This document shows, piece after piece, positions 50,598 to 59,202 of a stretch of 64,000 nt of DNA. The notes under the pieces are model-generated. The model saw only the letters and a program-made list of their open reading frames with translations. It did not search any database and had not been told where the DNA came from. Where the stretch lies: contig NZ_JACRTC010000003.1 in the NCBI RefSeq assembly GCF_014385095.1, positions 186,001-250,000 of the forward strand, given 5' to 3'. The first letter of the stretch is position 1. Each line of letters opens with the position of its first letter. This stretch comes from Zongyangia hominis. GTDB taxonomy: Bacteria > Bacillota > Clostridia > Oscillospirales > Ruminococcaceae. The position numbers and the translations under genes are program-made.

Positions 50598-51731
50598 ATG
50601 GAGGGAAAAGAGAAGTGGTGGGTGAGACTAGCAGCGTGGGGGAAGGGACATCCGGGGTGGACATGGATGATCGTCTGCGCTGTGGTGGCGGTGCTCATCA
50701 GCGCCGTCTACCTGCTTGTGGGAGGGCACGGTGTATCTCCTAAGAATCAGGCCGACCCGCAATATGTGGAGGAGGGCGGCCAGGTACAGTTTGGGGACGA
50801 AAAATTTGAGGCGGCGGTCCGCCGTTATCTCAAGCGCCCGTCAGGGGACATCTATGCCCTGGAACTGATGGATCTCAATGCCCTCGTTCTCACCGGGGAC
50901 GCCGCGCTGGAGGACGTTTCCGATCTTAGGTATTTCGTAAGTCTCGAAAAGCTGACCATCACCGGCACCGGTGTGCGGGACATCAGCGTCCTCCAAAACC
51001 TGCCGGTACTTAGGGAAGTAAACCTGTCCGGAAACGCCATCGCTTCGTTGGAGGGCTTACAAGGACATAAGAATTTGACAAGCCTTCAGCTACAAAAGAA
51101 CCGCATTACCGATATGACGCCCCTTTTTTCCTTGGAGCGGCTGGAATTTTTGGACCTCGCACTCAATAACATCAGCGCCGTCGGCGACGGTGTCCGTCGC
51201 TTGGCGCGACTTCGGGAGTGCAACATCTCGGGCAACCGGCTTTCTTCCATCGACAGCTTTTCCGGCATGGGGAACCTTCGGATTCTCCGCGCGGCCAACA
51301 ACAAAATTACCGCCGTGGCGCCGCTTGTGGGGATGGCGTCCCTGGAAAAGCTCAACCTGGAAGGTAACGCCATCTCTGCGATGGCGAGTCTTGGCGAGAC
51401 GCCAAGGCTGGAAGAAGTCTACCTCTCCCACAACCTGTTGACGGATTTGGCCTTTGCGCCGGCGTGCCGGAGTCTTCGCGTCCTGGACATCAGCGATAAC
51501 GACGTGGCGGACCTGGACCCGCTTTCCGGTTGTGGGGCGCTGGAGGCGCTCCATCTGGAGGGAACCCGGGCGCAGGACCTGACCCCGCTGCACGGACTCG
51601 AGCACTTTAGCGCCAACTATCTGGACCCCGAGTTTGACCGGACCAAAATCGACTTTCTCGTCTCCCATTTCAGTACGGGGGATTTCTTGACAAAAAAGTA
51701 CATCATCGCTCAAAAGCACGACTTACTGTGA
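50598..51731 (+). CDS. Membrane-anchored leucine-rich repeat protein
   Basis: 377 residues. A short cytoplasmic start, one membrane segment (about 22-42) and a linker precede about ten leucine-rich repeats of roughly 22 residues (from about 85 to 350), with the internalin-type pattern LxxLxLxxNxIxDxxxL, for example LREVNLSGNAIASLEGLQ. The array is predicted to face outward and bind a protein or glycan partner. There is no sortase motif. ATG 50598 has a GAGAGGGA site. It is followed after 43 bases by a polymerase-like membrane protein, so the two may act together at the cell surface; the ligand is unknown. Confidence 0.8.
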   Translation: MEGKEKWWVRLAAWGKGHPGWTWMIVCAVVAVLISAVYLLVGGHGVSPKNQADPQYVEEGGQVQFGDEKFEAAVRRYLKRPSGDIYALELMDLNALVLTGDAALEDVSDLRYFVSLEKLTITGTGVRDISVLQNLPVLREVNLSGNAIASLEGLQGHKNLTSLQLQKNRITDMTPLFSLERLEFLDLALNNISAVGDGVRRLARLRECNISGNRLSSIDSFSGMGNLRILRAANNKITAVAPLVGMASLEKLNLEGNAISAMASLGETPRLEEVYLSHNLLTDLAFAPACRSLRVLDISDNDVADLDPLSGCGALEALHLEGTRAQDLTPLHGLEHFSANYLDPEFDRTKIDFLVSHFSTGDFLTKKYIIAQKHDLL

Positions 51732-51774
51732 TGAAAACGGCGTTTTCTACTGCTGACGAGAGGTGATGAAATTC

Positions 51775-53166
51775 ATGACGCTGCTCTATCTTCTGCTGAT
51801 GGTTTTGGGGCTCATGGTGTCGCTCTATCTTTTCCACCGCGCCGCCGGGACCTTGAACATCGGAAAAATCAATGTGGTCTCTTTGACCTACTTTTTGTTT
51901 TTGATTCAGACCTATCTGGGTATCAGCCTGATTATGCTGGGTTTTGACAAGCATTACACCCTCAAATACCTGACCCAGGGGGACGGGGTGCTTCCAACCG
52001 TCTTCTATGTGACCATCGCCGCCATGATCTTGCTGCCGCTGGTGATTTTAGGTGTCTTCAACATCGCCAAAGTGAAAGCGGGGCCCGCCTACGACGCCTA
52101 TCTTCAAGCGCCGGTGCGCAAAGAAAAGGATGAGGTCATCTTCTGGCTGGTGATAGCGGGCGGCGGCGTCTGCCTCCTACTATTGGCGGTGTACCTTTTA
52201 AAAATCGGCTATTTGCCGCTTCTCAAGATGATCGCCGCGCCGGCGGACTTCAATTTTGCGCTGGAACGCACCCGCATCAATTCCATCATTGTCATCAACC
52301 AGTATGTGCGAAATCTCCTGATCTTGCAGTTTATCCCCCTCGTTTCCTATATCACCTTTGCCTTTTCTCTCTCCACCCGGAAAATGAAATGGCATGTGCT
52401 GACCGTTGTTTTCTTTGCCGCCGCCCTCGTGACAAAGACCAATAATTTCTCCAAGAGCCCCGTCATCTTCCATCTGTTTATCTATCTACTCATCTTCATC
52501 TATATCCGGGGCGGGCTCAAACGGTGGGTGCAAGGCGTCTTCTGGGCGGCCATGGCGGGGCTCACCATGCTCTTTTACACGGTTTTGGGTGCGGGGGGAA
52601 TGCCCAACGGCTGGCTGGATATCTATAACGGACCGCTGGGACGCATCATCTTCACCCAGGTGGGCACCCTCAGCTACAGTTTCGATATGTTCCCGGCCAT
52701 CTATCCCTACCTGGGCGGGCGCAGCTTTACCCCGACCCTTTTGCGCTTGGTAGGGGCGGACCCGGCCAGGCATCTGCGCTCGGCCAAGGTCATCATGGAC
52801 TTTTACGGCTCCGAAAGGGTTTACGACGGGACGGCCGGTGTCATGAACTCCTGCTTTCTGGGGGAGGCTTACGCAAATTTCGGATTTTGGGGTATCCTGT
52901 TCTCCATTTTTTGGGTGGGGCTCATGCTCGCGGTGTTCTTCCTACTCATGCTCAAGCTCCCCAAGACCCCGGTGACGGTGGTTCTCTCCGCCGTCATGGC
53001 CTGCAAGCTGGCGCTCATGAGTCAGACCGGGTTTACGGATTTTGTGTACAGCGCCGACGTCATGGTGACCACGGTGGGGCTCCTCATCCTGAACGTTGCG
53101 CCCCAAATTTGGGATTGGCTGTTAAAGCGCTTGCACACAAAACCCCGCAAGCAGTCCGCGCCTTAA
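51775..53166 (+). CDS. Polytopic membrane protein, oligosaccharide-repeat polymerase-like
   Basis: 463 residues with about twelve hydrophobic helices and a large central loop with MPNGWLDIYNGPLGRIIFTQVG and GAGG. The topology and loop resemble O-antigen/oligosaccharide repeat polymerases (Wzy/EpsG-like), but no capsule or flippase genes are nearby, so the call is by resemblance only. Three starts are close together; ATG 51775 is preferred because GAGAGGTGA lies eight bases upstream (ATG 51766 and GTG 51763 are alternatives). It probably shares a transcript with the LRR gene. Confidence 0.6.
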   Translation: MTLLYLLLMVLGLMVSLYLFHRAAGTLNIGKINVVSLTYFLFLIQTYLGISLIMLGFDKHYTLKYLTQGDGVLPTVFYVTIAAMILLPLVILGVFNIAKVKAGPAYDAYLQAPVRKEKDEVIFWLVIAGGGVCLLLLAVYLLKIGYLPLLKMIAAPADFNFALERTRINSIIVINQYVRNLLILQFIPLVSYITFAFSLSTRKMKWHVLTVVFFAAALVTKTNNFSKSPVIFHLFIYLLIFIYIRGGLKRWVQGVFWAAMAGLTMLFYTVLGAGGMPNGWLDIYNGPLGRIIFTQVGTLSYSFDMFPAIYPYLGGRSFTPTLLRLVGADPARHLRSAKVIMDFYGSERVYDGTAGVMNSCFLGEAYANFGFWGILFSIFWVGLMLAVFFLLMLKLPKTPVTVVLSAVMACKLALMSQTGFTDFVYSADVMVTTVGLLILNVAPQIWDWLLKRLHTKPRKQSAP

Positions 53167-53192
53167 AAGTTTCTGACGCTTTTTGTATACCC

Positions 53193-53230
53193 AAAAATCC
53201 CCCTGCCGCAACAGCGGCAGGGGGATTTTT
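53193..53230. terminator. Two-way terminator between polymerase-like and ROK repressor genes
   Basis: AAAAATCCCCCTGCCGC and GCGGCAGGGGGATTTTT are perfect complements around AACA, with A and T ends that serve both converging genes. Confidence 0.93.
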
Positions 53231-53238
53231 GATGAAAA

Positions 53239-54462
53239 CTAGTCTCCGATCTTTTCCGAATGGTCCGACACGACCTCCTCATAAATCTTATCGGTGAAGA
53301 GTAGCGCCGCGCCGATGGCGGCAGCCTCCGAGCCGAAGGTGGAAACCTCGATGGGATGTTTGGCGTTTTTCCAACACTTAAAGTCCACAAAGCAGCGCAT
53401 TTTGCTCAGGAAAATATCCTGGTAATTCATTAAGTCCCCGCCGAGCACGATGAGCTCGGGGTTAAAGATGTTGACCACATTGGCGATGGCGATGCCCAGA
53501 TAGGTGGCGGCGTCGTCGAAAATGCTCATGATAAATTCATCGGAACCCCTGGCCGCCTTGGCAACGGTGGCCAGGGTCAGCCGGTCGCCCTGGCTGAGTA
53601 GGGTTTCGAGGACCGGGGCCCGGCCCATCTTCATCCCTTCCCGGGATTTGCGGAGGATGGTTTCACAGGAGGCATAAGTCTCCAGACAACCATAGTTGCC
53701 GCAGGAGCACCGGGGCCCGTCCGGATTCATGGTGACGTGGCCAAATTGGCCGGCGCTGCCGTTGAGCCCGCGGTAAATCTTGCCGCCCATAATGATGCTC
53801 ATGCCGATGCCCATGGACAGACGGATAAACATGAAATTGTCCACATTCTGTGCCAGTCCCATCCGGCGCTCGGTGAGGGCCATGCAGTTGGGGTCGTGTT
53901 CGATGGTGACTTCAATACCGAACTCGTCCTCCAAAATTTTTTTGATGGGGACTTTGGAAAAGTCCTCGAAGTGGGGCACAAAGATGGAGACGCCCTGCTG
54001 GGCGTCGATGTCCCCGGGAAGCGCCAGGCCGATGCCCTTGATTTTGTGCCGATCATCCACCGAATCGATGAGCTCAGAAATCATGTGGCTGATTTTGGAA
54101 AGAATGTTGGATTTATTGGGAACCGACATCTCCTCCCGCACCTTTTTGATGATGCGGCATTTGAGGTCGATGAGGACGGCGGTAAGGCCGGACAGGTTGA
54201 CGTCCACGCCGATGATAAAATTGTCGGTGCTGCTGACGTCCAGCAGACAGGGGGTGCGTCCCACCACGGTCTCGCTGCTTTTGATTTCCACGATCAGCTT
54301 TTTGGAGATCAGTTCCAGCGCGATGGTGGAGATGCTGCCCCAGCTCAACCCCGTGTGCTGCTGGATTTCCTTCTTGGTGATGGGCCCGTATTTTCGGATA
54401 CATTCAAACAATGCCAACGTGTTGGTACTGCGCATGGAGTTGTGCTTGACTACTTTGGTCAT
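53239..54462 (-). CDS. ROK-family transcriptional repressor
   Basis: 407 residues. A winged helix-turn-helix (about 8-70, MRSTNTLALFECIRKYGPIT and KKEIQQHTGLSWGSIS) is fused to a ROK domain with the sugar/ATP-like motifs FIIGVDVNLSGLTAVLID, IEHDPNCMALTE, and the zinc cluster GHVTMNPDG with CSCGNYGCLETYAS. Such NagC/XylR/Mlc relatives release DNA on binding a sugar. It is a candidate to bind the CAACTTGTCC sites near dhaK and pfkB, although this is inference. ATG 54462 is preceded on the minus strand by an AGGA site. It ends at a two-way terminator. Confidence 0.92.
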   Translation of the reverse strand: MTKVVKHNSMRSTNTLALFECIRKYGPITKKEIQQHTGLSWGSISTIALELISKKLIVEIKSSETVVGRTPCLLDVSSTDNFIIGVDVNLSGLTAVLIDLKCRIIKKVREEMSVPNKSNILSKISHMISELIDSVDDRHKIKGIGLALPGDIDAQQGVSIFVPHFEDFSKVPIKKILEDEFGIEVTIEHDPNCMALTERRMGLAQNVDNFMFIRLSMGIGMSIIMGGKIYRGLNGSAGQFGHVTMNPDGPRCSCGNYGCLETYASCETILRKSREGMKMGRAPVLETLLSQGDRLTLATVAKAARGSDEFIMSIFDDAATYLGIAIANVVNIFNPELIVLGGDLMNYQDIFLSKMRCFVDFKCWKNAKHPIEVSTFGSEAAAIGAALLFTDKIYEEVVSDHSEKIGD

Positions 54463-54726
54463 TCTTATGTTTCCTCGCTCATCTATTAGAATAGGTATAA
54501 AATTCCTTATAGAATATAACATATCTGAGCAGAAAATACAATATTTATTAATTTTTTCTCAGTTTTATATATAATACTACTACATTTTTTATCAGAATTA
54601 TTGAGGCAAGAGGCAAAAAGACGATTTTTTTCGGTATAACTTTGGTCAGTTTGGAACAAGGGAAGGTCGGTACATGGGAAAAAGGAAAAACCTGTCCTTT
54701 TTTCGGTGAAAATGGCCGGCACTTCA

Positions 54727-54755
54727 TTGCAAGATGAGGGCAAATATGGTAGAGT
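54727..54755 (+). promoter_or_regulatory. Promoter of the zinc-ribbon membrane protein gene
   Basis: TTGCAA (54727-54732), 17 bases and TAGAGT (54750-54755). Confidence 0.65.
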
Positions 54756-54803
54756 AAAACTAATGAAGCGGGGGAGAGCCCTGTGTAATGAGGAGGAAAT
54801 GTC

Positions 54804-55877
54804 ATGCCCAAATATTGTACCCGCTGCGGCAGACCTCTGGAAGAGGGAGAAATCTGCACCTGTCAGCAAACCGCTGCGGCTGCCGCGCCGCAGACCGCTG
54901 TGGCCGAACCTGCCCAGCCCGACTCGACCGATGCCATCCCTCAAAAGCCCGGGACAGACGCGGGATATGAGTCCCCGACTCCGGCTTCCACAGGAGCTTA
55001 CGACGCCCAGGGGAGGGCCCCTTATCAGGAGCAGTACGGTATGCCGCGTCAGACGCCCCCCGCATACGGCGCACCCCAGACACCGCCGCCTTACGGGGCC
55101 CAGACGCCGACCTATGGCGCGCCTCAAACGCCGCCGTCCTATGGCCCGGCTCAGGGACAGCAGGCGCCGCCTCCGTACCCCGGCCAGATGCCCCTGCCGC
55201 CCATGCCTCCCCGTCGGCCAGGCAAGGTGGGAGTTTTCTTCCACAATGTGGGCAGTTTAATCGGCGCCTTCTTTAAAAAACCGGTGGATATGGTCCAGGC
55301 GGCCACCAGACATGAGGACATGGGCATCGGCTTCTTCTTTGCCGGTGTCAACGCCCTGTTTGTAGCGCTGTTTTTCGGCATCATCTTTTCCCAGGTTGGT
55401 TCCTTGGTGGACCATTTGATAGGCGGCATGGGTTCCATGTTCGGCTACGGAGGGTTTAGCCTGCCCTTCCTGCCTTTCTTCCTGAGCGGGCTCGTGATGG
55501 CTATTTTGGGATACTTCCTGCTGTGCGGCCTGACCTTCCTGGTGGGCAAGATCGGCAAAGGGCAAGTCTCCCTCAAAGGGACCTTCGCGGCCATGGGCGT
55601 TTCCACCTTCCCGGTTACCCTCTGCATGGCGCTTGCCATCCTCTTGGCCTTCCTCATCCCAGATTGGTCCATCTATGTGGCCATCTTCGCCCTGTTCGTG
55701 TGGGTGATGTGCTCCTATCAGGCCAGCCGGGTCTGCGCCAAGGTGGAGGACAATAAGCTCTATTTCCTCTATCCGCTGGCGTTCCTCATCATGTTCCTGA
55801 TCACCGCCTTTATCTCCATGAAAATGCTGGGCTGGGCCATGACCCAGATTCAGATGATAAACTCTAGCCTCTGGTAA
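54804..55877 (+). CDS. Zinc-ribbon membrane protein with Yip1-like domain
   Basis: 357 residues. The N-terminus MPKYCTRCGRPLEEGEICTC is a four-cysteine zinc ribbon. Residues 25-145 are a low-complexity Pro/Gln/Tyr/Gly region with repeats of YGAPQTPPxYG, and the rest holds about five membrane helices in the Yip1/DUF-type pattern. Proteins with this layout are common in Clostridia; their function is not known. GGAGG is well placed before ATG 54804. It is a single-gene unit. Its stop codon is followed within three bases by the tandem repeat array. Confidence 0.8.
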   Translation: MPKYCTRCGRPLEEGEICTCQQTAAAAAPQTAVAEPAQPDSTDAIPQKPGTDAGYESPTPASTGAYDAQGRAPYQEQYGMPRQTPPAYGAPQTPPPYGAQTPTYGAPQTPPSYGPAQGQQAPPPYPGQMPLPPMPPRRPGKVGVFFHNVGSLIGAFFKKPVDMVQAATRHEDMGIGFFFAGVNALFVALFFGIIFSQVGSLVDHLIGGMGSMFGYGGFSLPFLPFFLSGLVMAILGYFLLCGLTFLVGKIGKGQVSLKGTFAAMGVSTFPVTLCMALAILLAFLIPDWSIYVAIFALFVWVMCSYQASRVCAKVEDNKLYFLYPLAFLIMFLITAFISMKMLGWAMTQIQMINSSLW

Positions 55878-55880
55878 CCG

Positions 55881-56255
55881 CCACCTACCGGTGGGGGATG
55901 CCGCGCTATGGCTCATTCACGGCGGCAGCGCGAGCCACGCGGCGATGGTTTGCAGTAAAGCCCGGTGCGCGCCACCTACCGGTGGGGGATGCCGCGCTAT
56001 GGCTCATTCGCGGCGGCAGCGCGAGCCACGCGGCGAGGGTTTGCAGTAAAGCCCGGTGCGCGCCACCTATCGGTGGGGGACATCGCGCTATGCTCATTCA
56101 CGGCGGCAGCGCGAGCCACGCGGCGATGTCACAGAGAGGACCCGAGGCGCGTCGTCCTCACCGGTAGGTGCGGTGGAGGATGCCGCGCTGTAGCTGTTTC
56201 GCGATAACAGCGCGGGCCACGCGGCGATGTTGCAAACTGAACTCCGGTCGCGTCC
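55881..56255. repeat. Four tandem copies of a 91-bp GC-rich repeat
   Basis: Copies start at 55881, 55972, 56063 and about 56159. The first three are nearly identical (period exactly 91) and the fourth is diverged. Each starts with CCACC, a four-base loop and GGTGG, a small hairpin, and contains GCGCGAGCCACGCGGCGATG. A related cluster, partly inverted, lies at 13156-13345, also directly after a stop codon. It does not resemble CRISPR (no spacer/repeat alternation) or known intergenic elements that I can name. Confidence 0.9.
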
Positions 56256-56273
56256 TGCCCGCCGCAGGCGCAG

Positions 56274-56306
56274 AAAACCCCCTGGCAATTTGGCCAGGGG
56301 GTTTTT
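56274..56306 (-). terminator. Terminator of isomerase 2 (usable both ways)
   Basis: AAAACCCCCTGGCC-like arms around AATTT with A/T runs on both sides, 13 bases past the minus-strand stop. Confidence 0.88.
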
Positions 56307-56319
56307 ATGTAGTTCGCTT

Positions 56320-57732
56320 TTATTCGCCGAGCACTTCGATGTCGATGTCCAGCATCTTGCAGATGGTTTTGAGCTCCTCCACATGGTCGCCATAGACGGC
56401 GTGGCAGTGGTTGGCGTCAAACTTCTGGATGAAGATATCGTGATCGAAGGGGAGCTTGGCAAAGACATGGGGCCACTCCTCAGTGGTCTCGGCCATCTTT
56501 TCCCGGGGCAGGGTGACAAACTCGGCCGGGATGATGGTCATGCGGTAACGGTCCTTGTACCGGTTGAGCCGGGCGATGGTGGCCTGGCCGGGCGCGGTCA
56601 TGCAGTTGACATGGCAGCCGCCGCCGGGATAGAGGTCCAGACAGGGGTAGAGGGTGACGTTTTTCAGATTCTCCTTGTAGTCGTCGGAGCGGCCGGCGTA
56701 ATAGGTGGACTCGGAGCCGCAGTTGCAGAAGACCATGACGTCGTAGTCCGCATCATAGTGGCGCACGTCCATGAACAAGACCGGGTCTTCGGTGAGGAGC
56801 TTGAGAATCTGCATGGTCAGCGCCGCGTCGGAATCGGCCTCACAGGCCATGACGGTGGGCTCCTTGGGGCCGTTCCAGTCGTAGGGGTCGTTCATGAAGG
56901 CGGCTGTCAGACACTGGGTACAGACATGCTTGCTCATCTCGTAGTGGCATTTGACGCCGATAAAGTCAAAGTTGTAGGCGTCCCGAATCTTCTTTGTGGC
57001 CTCGTAGTGACGAATCTGGGTCTTGAGCTTTTCGGGGGTCAGGCGGTCGCCGTCGTATTTAATTTCGGCCACATTGTCGGTGAGCCACTGGAAAGCCTTC
57101 TCCACCGTCTCCTCGGGGACCTCCTCGGCCAGACGAATGATCTCGGACTGGTCCACATGCTCGATGTCGATGCCGAATTTCTCCTGCCACTGCTGCATGC
57201 TGACGGTGGCCGAATACATACCCAAGCTCCGACCGCCGATAAGGCCGTAGGTGGAACCTTTCAGGCGGTTCACTACCCGGGCGCATTTGGCAAAGTCGAT
57301 GAGCTTTTGCAGGACAGCCGGGTCCTTGACGTCGCCGGCGGTGCGGAAGTGTTCGATTCCCAGGTGGTGCAGCGCGCCGCCCGCGGCCAGCATGGCCACC
57401 ATGCCGGGCCAGTCGGGCTTGAAGCCCGCCACCAGCATGAAGGGGCCCTTGCCGAATTTGGCGGCGATGGCGGAAAAGTTGGGGAAGGCAAAGACGCCGT
57501 AGGAGAAGATCATGCCGTCCACGTTTTTAGCCACCATCTTTTGGGCCTCTTCCTTGGCGGCCTCTACCGAGTTGACGATGCGCTCACCGAGGACAAGTTC
57601 CACTTCGCCGGACTCTTTGAGAGCGTCCACCACATAGTTAAATTCCCGGTCTACGATGGGTTTGAGCAAGTCAAACGCCTCGGGATCGCCGTCGGAAAAC
57701 GCAAGAACGCCAATTTTAGGTTTGGAAATCAT
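56320..57732 (-). CDS. L-fucose/L-arabinose isomerase-like protein 2
   Basis: 470 residues. It shares the FucI/AraA fold but differs in detail from the protein at 42186: ALHHLGIEHFRTAG, GLIGGRSLGMYSATVS, CHYEMSKHVCTQCLTAAF and a C-terminal DANHCHAVYGDHVEELK, with histidines and acidic residues likely to hold a metal ion. It probably interconverts an aldose and a ketose. GGAGGT lies just before ATG 57732 on the minus strand. It is divergent from dhaK, sharing one palindromic -35 region, so the isomerase and the DhaKL/RpiB genes are likely controlled together. Confidence 0.85.
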   Translation of the reverse strand: MISKPKIGVLAFSDGDPEAFDLLKPIVDREFNYVVDALKESGEVELVLGERIVNSVEAAKEEAQKMVAKNVDGMIFSYGVFAFPNFSAIAAKFGKGPFMLVAGFKPDWPGMVAMLAAGGALHHLGIEHFRTAGDVKDPAVLQKLIDFAKCARVVNRLKGSTYGLIGGRSLGMYSATVSMQQWQEKFGIDIEHVDQSEIIRLAEEVPEETVEKAFQWLTDNVAEIKYDGDRLTPEKLKTQIRHYEATKKIRDAYNFDFIGVKCHYEMSKHVCTQCLTAAFMNDPYDWNGPKEPTVMACEADSDAALTMQILKLLTEDPVLFMDVRHYDADYDVMVFCNCGSESTYYAGRSDDYKENLKNVTLYPCLDLYPGGGCHVNCMTAPGQATIARLNRYKDRYRMTIIPAEFVTLPREKMAETTEEWPHVFAKLPFDHDIFIQKFDANHCHAVYGDHVEELKTICKMLDIDIEVLGE

Positions 57733-57896
57733 TGTGTTACCTCCTTATATAATTTGGGTTTGGTTGCGTACAGAAGGAAGCCCTCTTCTCGGCATTATCA
57801 CGGAAGATCGGAAGTGTTTTTGAAGGATTTCCCTAAAAATACCGGTGTCAAGAGCATGTGAGGTTGTACTTACATTTAGCCCCATTCCTGAATTCT

Positions 57897-57925
57897 ATTA
57901 TAAAACATTAAATCGAAATTGACAA
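57897..57925 (-). promoter_or_regulatory. Minus-strand promoter of isomerase 2
   Basis: On the minus strand TTGTCA (57925-57920), 17 bases and TATAAT (57902-57897). Its -35 box overlaps the -35 box of the opposite promoter. Confidence 0.8.
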
Positions 57926-57947
57926 TTGTTATCTGATAAACTATAAT
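57919..57947 (+). promoter_or_regulatory. Promoter of dhaK-dhaL-rpiB
   Basis: Perfect consensus TTGACA (57919-57924), 17 bases and TATAAT (57942-57947). Confidence 0.88.
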
Positions 57948-57986
57948 AATTTCATGGAATATCTGAAATTTTTCCGCACCATTTGG

Positions 57987-58015
57987 CAACTTGTCCATGC
58001 TCGACGGACAAGTTG
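57987..58015. promoter_or_regulatory. Long inverted repeat downstream of the dhaK promoter (candidate operator)
   Basis: CAACTTGTCC (57987-57996) and GGACAAGTTG (58006-58015) are perfect 10-bp arms with a nine-base spacer. It begins about 40 bases after the -10 box, where a bound repressor would act as a roadblock. One arm also occurs in the pfkB promoter at 43769. Confidence 0.7.
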
Positions 58016-58104
58016 ATAAGGTGCCGGAGGAAGTGAAAAACGCGGGCCGGTTACCTGGTCCGGAGGCGTTGCGATTGGAACAAACATCGAATGGAGGTTT
58101 TATC

Positions 58105-59109
58105 GTGCAGAAGATCATCAATAATCCTCAGACCGTGGTGGATGAAATGATTGAAGGCGTCGTCAAGGCGATGCCCGAGACCCTCAGCCCCACCAAGAAC
58201 AAAAGGGTGCTCAAATACAAAAACGCGCCGCAGAAGGGCCGGGTCGGCATCGTCACCGGCGGCGGCAGCGGCCACAAGCCCGCGTTTGTGGGTTATGTGG
58301 GCAAGAATATGGTGGACGCGGTTGCCATGGGCGAATTGTTCTCCTCCCCGCCGGCGAAAATGTTCTACGACGCCTTTGTGGCAGCCGACGGCGGCGCTGG
58401 CGTTGCATGCCTCTACGGCAACTACGCGGGGGACAACATGAACGTCAAGATGGCCATTGAGATGGCCGAGGACGACGACATCGTGGTCAAGACCGTGGTC
58501 GCCAACGACGACGTGCCCTCCGCGCCCAAGGACAAAAGAGAGACCCGGCGCGGCGTGGCCGGCGAGATCCTCATGTGGAAGGTGGGCGGCGCCAAGGCGG
58601 CCATGGGCGCTGACTTGGACGGCGTCATCGCGGCGGCGCAGAAAGCCATCGACAACACCCGCAGCATGGGCGTCGGCTTGGCCCCCTGCACCATCCCCGA
58701 GGTAGGACACCCCAACTTTACGATCGAGCCGGGCACCATGGAAGTGGGCATCGGCCACCACGGCGAGCCGGGCATCGCGGTCAAACCTCTGGCCACTGCC
58801 AAAGAGATGGCCAAAGAGATGGTGGACGTCATCGTCCCCGACCTGCCTTTTGTAAACGGCGACGAGGTGGTCGTGCTGGTTTCCGGCCTCGGTTCCACCC
58901 CGCTTTTGGAGCAGTACATCTTCTTTAATAACGTGGAGGAGGAGCTCTCCGCCCGCGGCATCAAGATCTATAAATCCTATGTGGGCAACTACTTCACCTC
59001 CTTGGAGATGAACGGCATCACCCTGTCCCTCATGAAGCTCGACGACGAGCTCAAAGAGTGCATCGATATGGAGTGCGGCTGCATGGGACTGACCCAGCTT
59101 CCTAAATAA
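58105..59109 (+). CDS. dhaK: Dihydroxyacetone kinase family, DhaK-like subunit
   Basis: 334 residues. DhaK proteins bind a short ketose covalently through histidine. TGGGSGHKPAFVGYVG, FYDAFVAADGGAGVACLYGNYAGDNMNV and the active-site GIGHHGEPG (histidines 218-219) are present. The GHKP variant (GHEP in E. coli DhaK) occurs in relatives that act on tetruloses such as erythrulose, so the substrate may not be dihydroxyacetone. It starts at GTG 58105, with GGAGG seven bases upstream. It pairs with DhaL; no PTS-type DhaM is present, so phosphate probably comes from ATP. Confidence 0.9.
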   Translation: MQKIINNPQTVVDEMIEGVVKAMPETLSPTKNKRVLKYKNAPQKGRVGIVTGGGSGHKPAFVGYVGKNMVDAVAMGELFSSPPAKMFYDAFVAADGGAGVACLYGNYAGDNMNVKMAIEMAEDDDIVVKTVVANDDVPSAPKDKRETRRGVAGEILMWKVGGAKAAMGADLDGVIAAAQKAIDNTRSMGVGLAPCTIPEVGHPNFTIEPGTMEVGIGHHGEPGIAVKPLATAKEMAKEMVDVIVPDLPFVNGDEVVVLVSGLGSTPLLEQYIFFNNVEEELSARGIKIYKSYVGNYFTSLEMNGITLSLMKLDDELKECIDMECGCMGLTQLPK

Positions 59110-59150
59110 ACACCGGAAATCGTTGGGGAAGCGAACAGACGGACCAATTC

Positions 59151-59180
59151 CTTTCCCCATGCGTTTTCGCATGGGGAAAG
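59151..59180 (+). other. Perfect 13-bp hairpin between dhaK and dhaL
   Basis: CTTTCCCCATGCG and CGCATGGGGAAAG pair perfectly around TTTT. No T run follows, so it is more likely a stabiliser or processing site that sets different DhaK and DhaL levels than a terminator. Confidence 0.7.
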
Positions 59181-59202
59181 CTATGTGACAGGAGGAATTT
59201 GA

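Noticed and set aside
55881..56255. Tandem 91-bp repeats as a CRISPR array or replication origin
   Set aside because: There is no alternation of constant and variable segments, no cas gene, no DnaA-box cluster and no replication gene nearby.
56227..57861. Long plus-strand open frame opposite isomerase 2, and similar ones opposite ribF, pnp, proB and glgP
   Set aside because: All are mirror frames of well-supported genes, with unnatural composition (His/Gly/Ala-rich) and no start signals.
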